35,471 nt of DNA from Rickettsiales bacterium. Its GTDB lineage: Bacteria; Pseudomonadota; Alphaproteobacteria; Rickettsiales; UBA3002. This document shows positions 32,130-35,471 of the stretch, piece after piece. Where the stretch lies: positions 1 through 35,471 of the forward strand of contig CANEUT010000001.1 in assembly GCA_947441895.1 (NCBI GenBank), given 5' to 3'. Position 1 is the stretch's first letter; each line of letters opens with the position of its first letter. Both the position numbers and the translations under genes were made by a program. The notes below the pieces were generated by a model. It had not been told where the DNA came from. It searched no databases and was given only the letters and a program-made list of their open reading frames with translations.

Positions 32130-33503
32130 CTACTCGGTCAGGCGCAATTTAATGAGGGCCTTACCAATCGCGCTATATACTTCTTTCAGCTTGGCTGTAT
32201 CACCATACTTAACCTCAAAGGCGTGGGAAGGATCAGTCGCACACTGAGAAAATGCATCAATAATCTGCTCACCACCGGCGTCCATATCATTTCGATCCAC
32301 ATCAAGTAGTACGGTATAAATTTCAACACCAGCTTCTTTCAACTGCTTACACACCCCTTGCTTGGCACCACCACCCACCAATTGTAAATGGTCGGGGTTG
32401 TAAGAATATAAATAGTGGTTGCGGAAATTGCCCGCCGGCCAATTGGTGTAGCAGCATCCAAGGTTGGCCGAATCGGTCATCATAATTAAAATCTTTTTGG
32501 TATTTGGCGCACCAAAATCAGCCGGTTTCTCACCACCAAAAATATCATGATGACGCGGATCAAGCATCAGGCCTGAAAGCTGCGCAGCAAGGGCGCTACG
32601 CTTCCAGGCAGGGCGGTTGAATTCTGTGCCATCACCTTTAGTAATGCTGTTAATACTCTCAAGCAGCGCTTTTTTGTCGGCCTCGTTAGCAATTGCCTTC
32701 AGGGGAATCACACTTGGAAGCGGTCCTGATCCTGCCTCAGCATCGCCCAGATTGGTGAAATAGTCGGTACCATAGCCTGCATCTTTTTCACCTTGATACA
32801 TAAATTCAGGCACTGCCGCAGGGTTCGGCACTTTAATTTTATAGGTAAAGGGCACAATGCCTACTTTGTAGGCCGCCTTGCCTTGCGCGTCGGCGCTATA
32901 GCCCACACCAATATTGGTAATCTGGCTTAAACCTTCTTTCATCATCGCAAGTTTTTGGCAGCTACGATCTGGCACAAAATCAACCACCGTTTTGCCATCT
33001 ACCTGCTGCGTACGTTGGAAATTCGCGCACATGGTGCCCGACACATCGACCATGGCTATAATTTCACTGACAGTGCTGGTATCAAACTGCACAGTGGCAT
33101 TATGCTCCAGGTCAAACTGGCTCACGCCAACAATGCCCGCAATCGCGGTTTTGAGAAAGCCTTTGGCCTTGGCGGTCCAAATGGTGCCGTTATTCGAAAC
33201 CGTGACACTGAAGCTTTCAATCACCACATTTTTAGCAGTCTCATTCATGTTGGTGGTTAAATATTCTGTTGCATAGGCGGTGGGGTTGTCACTATGGGCA
33301 GCAGCGGCGGCCAACACTGCTTGGTCAACGGCATTGGTAAAGCGCGACTTGGCTGAAGCGTAGTTCGAGATTTCAAACACAAGGCCGGTCACCGACATAA
33401 TGGCCCCAAGGCCGATAGCCACCATAAGCAATACCGATCCGTGCTGGGCCTCGCGCAAGCGATGAAGCAGATGGCCAAAACGTTGGGTTGAAAAATGCAT
33501 CAT
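32130..33503 (-). CDS. TadG-like pilus-assembly protein with a von Willebrand A domain
   Basis: The 457-residue product has the TadE/TadG N-terminus: a basic start, HGSVLLMVAIGLGAIMSVTG as membrane helix with the following LVFEISNYASAKSRFTNAVD, and Ala-rich QAVLAAAAAHSDN. From about residue 147 a vWA domain follows with a metal-ion-dependent adhesion site: Asp153, Ser155 and Thr157 (MVDVSGTM), Thr293 (DGTEFNRPAW) and Asp344 (MMTDSANLG). TadG proteins are minor components of Tad (Flp) pilus systems on the envelope surface. It ends the minus-strand group TadE-like, Cys-rich, Hint, TadG. The gap to the Hint gene is 21 bp, consistent with one operon. Other tad genes are not in the window. Confidence 0.85.
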   Translation of the reverse strand: MMHFSTQRFGHLLHRLREAQHGSVLLMVAIGLGAIMSVTGLVFEISNYASAKSRFTNAVDQAVLAAAAAHSDNPTAYATEYLTTNMNETAKNVVIESFSVTVSNNGTIWTAKAKGFLKTAIAGIVGVSQFDLEHNATVQFDTSTVSEIIAMVDVSGTMCANFQRTQQVDGKTVVDFVPDRSCQKLAMMKEGLSQITNIGVGYSADAQGKAAYKVGIVPFTYKIKVPNPAAVPEFMYQGEKDAGYGTDYFTNLGDAEAGSGPLPSVIPLKAIANEADKKALLESINSITKGDGTEFNRPAWKRSALAAQLSGLMLDPRHHDIFGGEKPADFGAPNTKKILIMMTDSANLGCCYTNWPAGNFRNHYLYSYNPDHLQLVGGGAKQGVCKQLKEAGVEIYTVLLDVDRNDMDAGGEQIIDAFSQCATDPSHAFEVKYGDTAKLKEVYSAIGKALIKLRLTE

Positions 33504-33524
33504 CGTCGGTCTCCCAGACTGCTA

Positions 33525-34145
33525 CTAATATTGAAACGTAATATCTTTAAATGGCTTCACCGCCACGCCGTCCACAAAGAACGCACGATCGCCCGCGGTA
33601 CGAATATTCACGGCATTAGTACCTTTTTTAGGCTTCTCTGCGGTAATAGATGTCACTTCAATCTCACCGGTTTTTGTAATCATTTTATCGCCCACTTCCA
33701 AGCGGCCCACCACCACATCTTTATATTTCATGGTATCATCAGCCGCTTTTAAGCCATCGGTGGTCAAAATAGGGTGATCGCCCGTAATGGCGAATTTAAA
33801 ATCATTAATGCGGTAATAAAACGCCGCCCCATCGGTGCGGTTGACCGAAATCACCTGCGCATCGCCCTCAGGTCCGCGCAGACGATCGCCAATACGAATC
33901 GTTGAAATAGGCTTCTTGCTACCGTCTGCCAAGTCCACCAGCGAATCCGACCGCACGCAGTCATTCACCGTCGCCACGTTACGACAGGCAATGTAAACAA
34001 CAGCTCCATCGGTGGCGGTGGTGCGGGTGAAAGGCACATTCTCCATTTCCCACGCCCAACCCAGCCACGCATCATCAGCCCAGCTCGGCGTGGAAGCCAG
34101 CTGCGCCATCAGCGCGGTCACCACCATTATATAACGTCTTTGCAT
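33525..34145 (-). CDS. Secreted Hint (hedgehog/intein) domain protein in the Tad operon
   Basis: The 206-residue product has a signal peptide (MQRRYIMVVTALMAQLAS, cleavage near PSWADD), a short linker (residues 25-62), then a Hint domain. Cys63 begins the N-terminal block (CVRSDSLVDLADGSKKPI then IRIGD), the block-B motif ITGDHPIL with Thr121 and His124 follows, and a C-terminal strand AFFVDGVAVKPF matches the last intein blocks. The terminal His-Asn of splicing inteins is absent (Val-Lys-Pro instead) and only ten residues follow, so splicing is not expected. N-terminal thioester-type cleavage at Asp62-Cys63 remains possible. There is no endonuclease domain. It lies between genes for a Cys-rich secreted protein and TadG, 30 and 21 bp away. 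Confidence 0.78.
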   Translation of the reverse strand: MQRRYIMVVTALMAQLASTPSWADDAWLGWAWEMENVPFTRTTATDGAVVYIACRNVATVNDCVRSDSLVDLADGSKKPISTIRIGDRLRGPEGDAQVISVNRTDGAAFYYRINDFKFAITGDHPILTTDGLKAADDTMKYKDVVVGRLEVGDKMITKTGEIEVTSITAEKPKKGTNAVNIRTAGDRAFFVDGVAVKPFKDITFQY

Positions 34146-34175
34146 ATGATCCTCTAATCGTCGTCGATTTTAGTA

Positions 34176-34871
34176 CTAGCGTAAGTCGAAGCGTTGATCG
34201 TTGATATCAAGCCGACCGCCCACACGTCTGTCATAGCCATAATCTACCAGCGCATCTTCTACAGCCGCCGCCGGTGCGCCAGGCTGGACAGCTAACTCGC
34301 CGTTATTAAATTCCTGCCCACGATTGGCACCCACCGCATTCACATCTACTCCGCCAACGCCGCCGCCAGGGTTAAGCGAAGTGGTGGCAAACAGGCTGTC
34401 ACCGACCTCACAAATCGGCAAACAACCGGTGAAATTCACGGTGCCAATGGCTGGACCAACAGCAGCACCAAACTCAAACGCCTGATAAGGTCCATTATAC
34501 GTTCCGGGGGCAAAACCGGGGGGGCATGAAATAACAACGTTACAGTTACCATCCGCGGGTAGAGGACTACCGGCCAATGTTGTGCCGGCAGGGCACACAG
34601 GCAGTGTACAGCATGCCACTGTTAATGCAGGCGGCATTAAACTGGCATTAATCAACTGTTGCATACTGGTAATGCCGGCCACACTGGGGCACTGGCTTTG
34701 TGGAGGACAGACACAACCATCAATCTTTGAATCTTTCGAAACGCGGCTAGGCAAACAAAGCGGTGCAATATCCTGCCACTGCGGCACCGTCACCGCCTCT
34801 GCCGCCATGGGCAGAACAATCACAAGAAGGGCGGCGATCCATCCGCGGTTGCGGGTCATTAACGAAGCCAT
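34176..34871 (-). CDS. Secreted Cys-rich protein of unknown function
   Basis: Not recognised. The 231-residue product has a signal peptide (MASLMTRNRGWIAALLVIV, cleavage near AAEAV). The mature part has about a dozen cysteines, clustered as GCVCPPQSQCP, ACCTLPVCPAG, GNCNVVISCPPG, FTGCLPICEVG, suggesting several disulfides and a surface or periplasmic location. The final third is Gly/Ala/Asn-rich and lacks cysteine, ending RRVGGRLDINDQRFDLR. AGGTGA before ATG 34871 supports the start. It is the second gene of the TadE-like to TadG group. The 75 bp before it are very AT-rich (34872-34946) and could hold a promoter, but no clear boxes are seen. Confidence 0.7.
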   Translation of the reverse strand: MASLMTRNRGWIAALLVIVLPMAAEAVTVPQWQDIAPLCLPSRVSKDSKIDGCVCPPQSQCPSVAGITSMQQLINASLMPPALTVACCTLPVCPAGTTLAGSPLPADGNCNVVISCPPGFAPGTYNGPYQAFEFGAAVGPAIGTVNFTGCLPICEVGDSLFATTSLNPGGGVGGVDVNAVGANRGQEFNNGELAVQPGAPAAAVEDALVDYGYDRRVGGRLDINDQRFDLR

Positions 34872-34946
34872 ACATCACCTGCTTTGTAGTATTTTATTAG
34901 TTATTTATACAGTTTAAAGATTAATTTTTTATTAATATTTACGGAA

Positions 34947-35471
34947 CTATCCGGCCTTACAGGGCACATTCACAACCGTGCCGCTCACCGGATCGATATT
35001 AAACGAACCATAACGTACGTGGGCATAGGTGGCGGTGTACATGCGCTGGAAACCCCCCAAGAACGACTTGCTGAATTCATTATCAAAAAATGGGGTATAA
35101 TTCACGAATATTTCAATCACCATGACATTATCGCCATTCACCATCGCAATGTCGCCGGTTTTTGCTATATCGCCCGCGTTACTGGCAACTTTACTGCCAC
35201 CTGCCGTATATTGCCAGGCAGCAATGGGCGCACATGCCTGATCAGGCGTAGGTGGTAGGGGCTTAATAATTTGCGTCACAATAATCTGTGCATCACCACC
35301 GGTGTAGGGCTTCATCATATCCGGCAGCGCCGAATAGAGATTATCAAGCGACGTTTTATTCACGTTCGCGCCCTGATTGATTATATCAAGGATTTGCGAG
35401 GCTGACGATTGAAATTTATCGCGGAATAATAGAAACCGCGATACTTCGACGATCCCAAGAAAGATAAATAA
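34947..35471 (-). CDS. TadE-like pilus-assembly protein (5' end cut by window edge)
   Basis: The frame is open from 35471 to the stop at 34947, 174 residues; the true start lies outside the window. The first visible residues, LFIFLGIVEVSRFLLFRDK, are the end of the TadE membrane helix with the Glu-containing follow-on typical of TadE/TadF pseudopilins, followed by FQSSASQILDIINQG. The body has VMVIEIFVNYTPFF, a strand common in TadE C-terminal regions, and ends with a lone Cys (VVNVPCKAG). A GTG at 35363 is an internal codon, not the start. It heads the visible minus-strand group with the Cys-rich, Hint and TadG genes. Confidence 0.8.
   Translation of the reverse strand, partial: LFIFLGIVEVSRFLLFRDKFQSSASQILDIINQGANVNKTSLDNLYSALPDMMKPYTGGDAQIIVTQIIKPLPPTPDQACAPIAAWQYTAGGSKVASNAGDIAKTGDIAMVNGDNVMVIEIFVNYTPFFDNEFSKSFLGGFQRMYTATYAHVRYGSFNIDPVSGTVVNVPCKAG

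Noticed and set aside
33525..34145. Active splicing intein
   Set aside because: No terminal His-Asn, no downstream extein of useful length and no endonuclease domain; a non-splicing Hint domain fits better.
1..35471. tRNA genes, rRNA, CRISPR arrays, insertion sequences and prophage genes
   Set aside because: Looked for tRNA T-loop motifs, regularly spaced repeats, transposase and integrase motifs; none found. The tandem repeats at 2040-2083 have no spacers, so they are not CRISPR.

Overview
The window looks like a chromosomal segment of an alphaproteobacterium. This rests on the gene content and arrangement: HdaA beside an AI-2E permease and a DUF2066 protein next to purM/purN, a P-type (VirB/VirD4) type IV secretion cluster with Rickettsiales-like VirB6 and VirB8 to VirB10, and Tad-pilus TadE/TadG proteins. 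Housekeeping genes are moderately GC-rich by eye. Biosynthetic genes (shikimate, thiamine, purine) argue against a strongly reduced obligate parasite. I cannot name the genus. No tRNA, rRNA, CRISPR array, integrase or transposase gene was seen.

Layout. 1-1.8 kb (minus): a DctA-type dicarboxylate transporter running off the left edge, and a RidA-family protein. 2.0-12.8 kb (plus): a type IV secretion operon in the order virB2, virB4, virB6, virB8, virB9, virB10, virB11, virD4, preceded by four contiguous 11-bp direct repeats that look like two tandem PhoB boxes. No virB1, virB3, virB5, virB7 or relaxase gene is present, and VirB4 has Arg where the Walker A Lys should be. 12.9-13.9 kb: a type IV prepilin-like gene whose 5' end is interrupted by a palindromic repeat. 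13.9-18.9 kb: SixA-like phosphatase (minus), ppk-ppx (plus), and aat (minus), which overlaps the end of ppx. 19.0-20.6 kb: aroQ (minus), thiS-thiG (plus).

20.8-24.8 kb (minus): an operon of DUF2066, AI-2E permease, HdaA and a response-regulator-like protein lacking the phospho-accepting Asp. 24.8-27.4 kb (plus): purM, an AT-rich gene for a small secreted protein, and a purN whose product carries a roughly 130-residue C-terminal extension resembling phage-type BECR nuclease domains. Then ndk (minus), an OmpA-domain lipoprotein, a divergent CbiB/CobD-like membrane protein, and an unrecognised 454-residue protein (all plus). 32.1-35.5 kb (minus): a TadE-like protein (cut by the right edge), a secreted Cys-rich protein, a secreted Hint (hedgehog/intein) domain protein and a TadG-like vWA protein, apparently one operon.

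Dispersed structured repeats. At least six copies of one intergenic palindromic repeat family (about 85-210 bp) lie after ridA, virB11, thiG, ndk, the OmpA lipoprotein and the CbiB-like gene. Their terminal hairpins show compensatory base changes between copies. Three other short palindromic repeat types are also present.

The observations I rate highest are the PurN-nuclease-like fusion, the Hint protein inside a Tad minor-pilin operon, the Pho-box-like array in front of the secretion operon, and the repeat insertion that displaced the prepilin leader.
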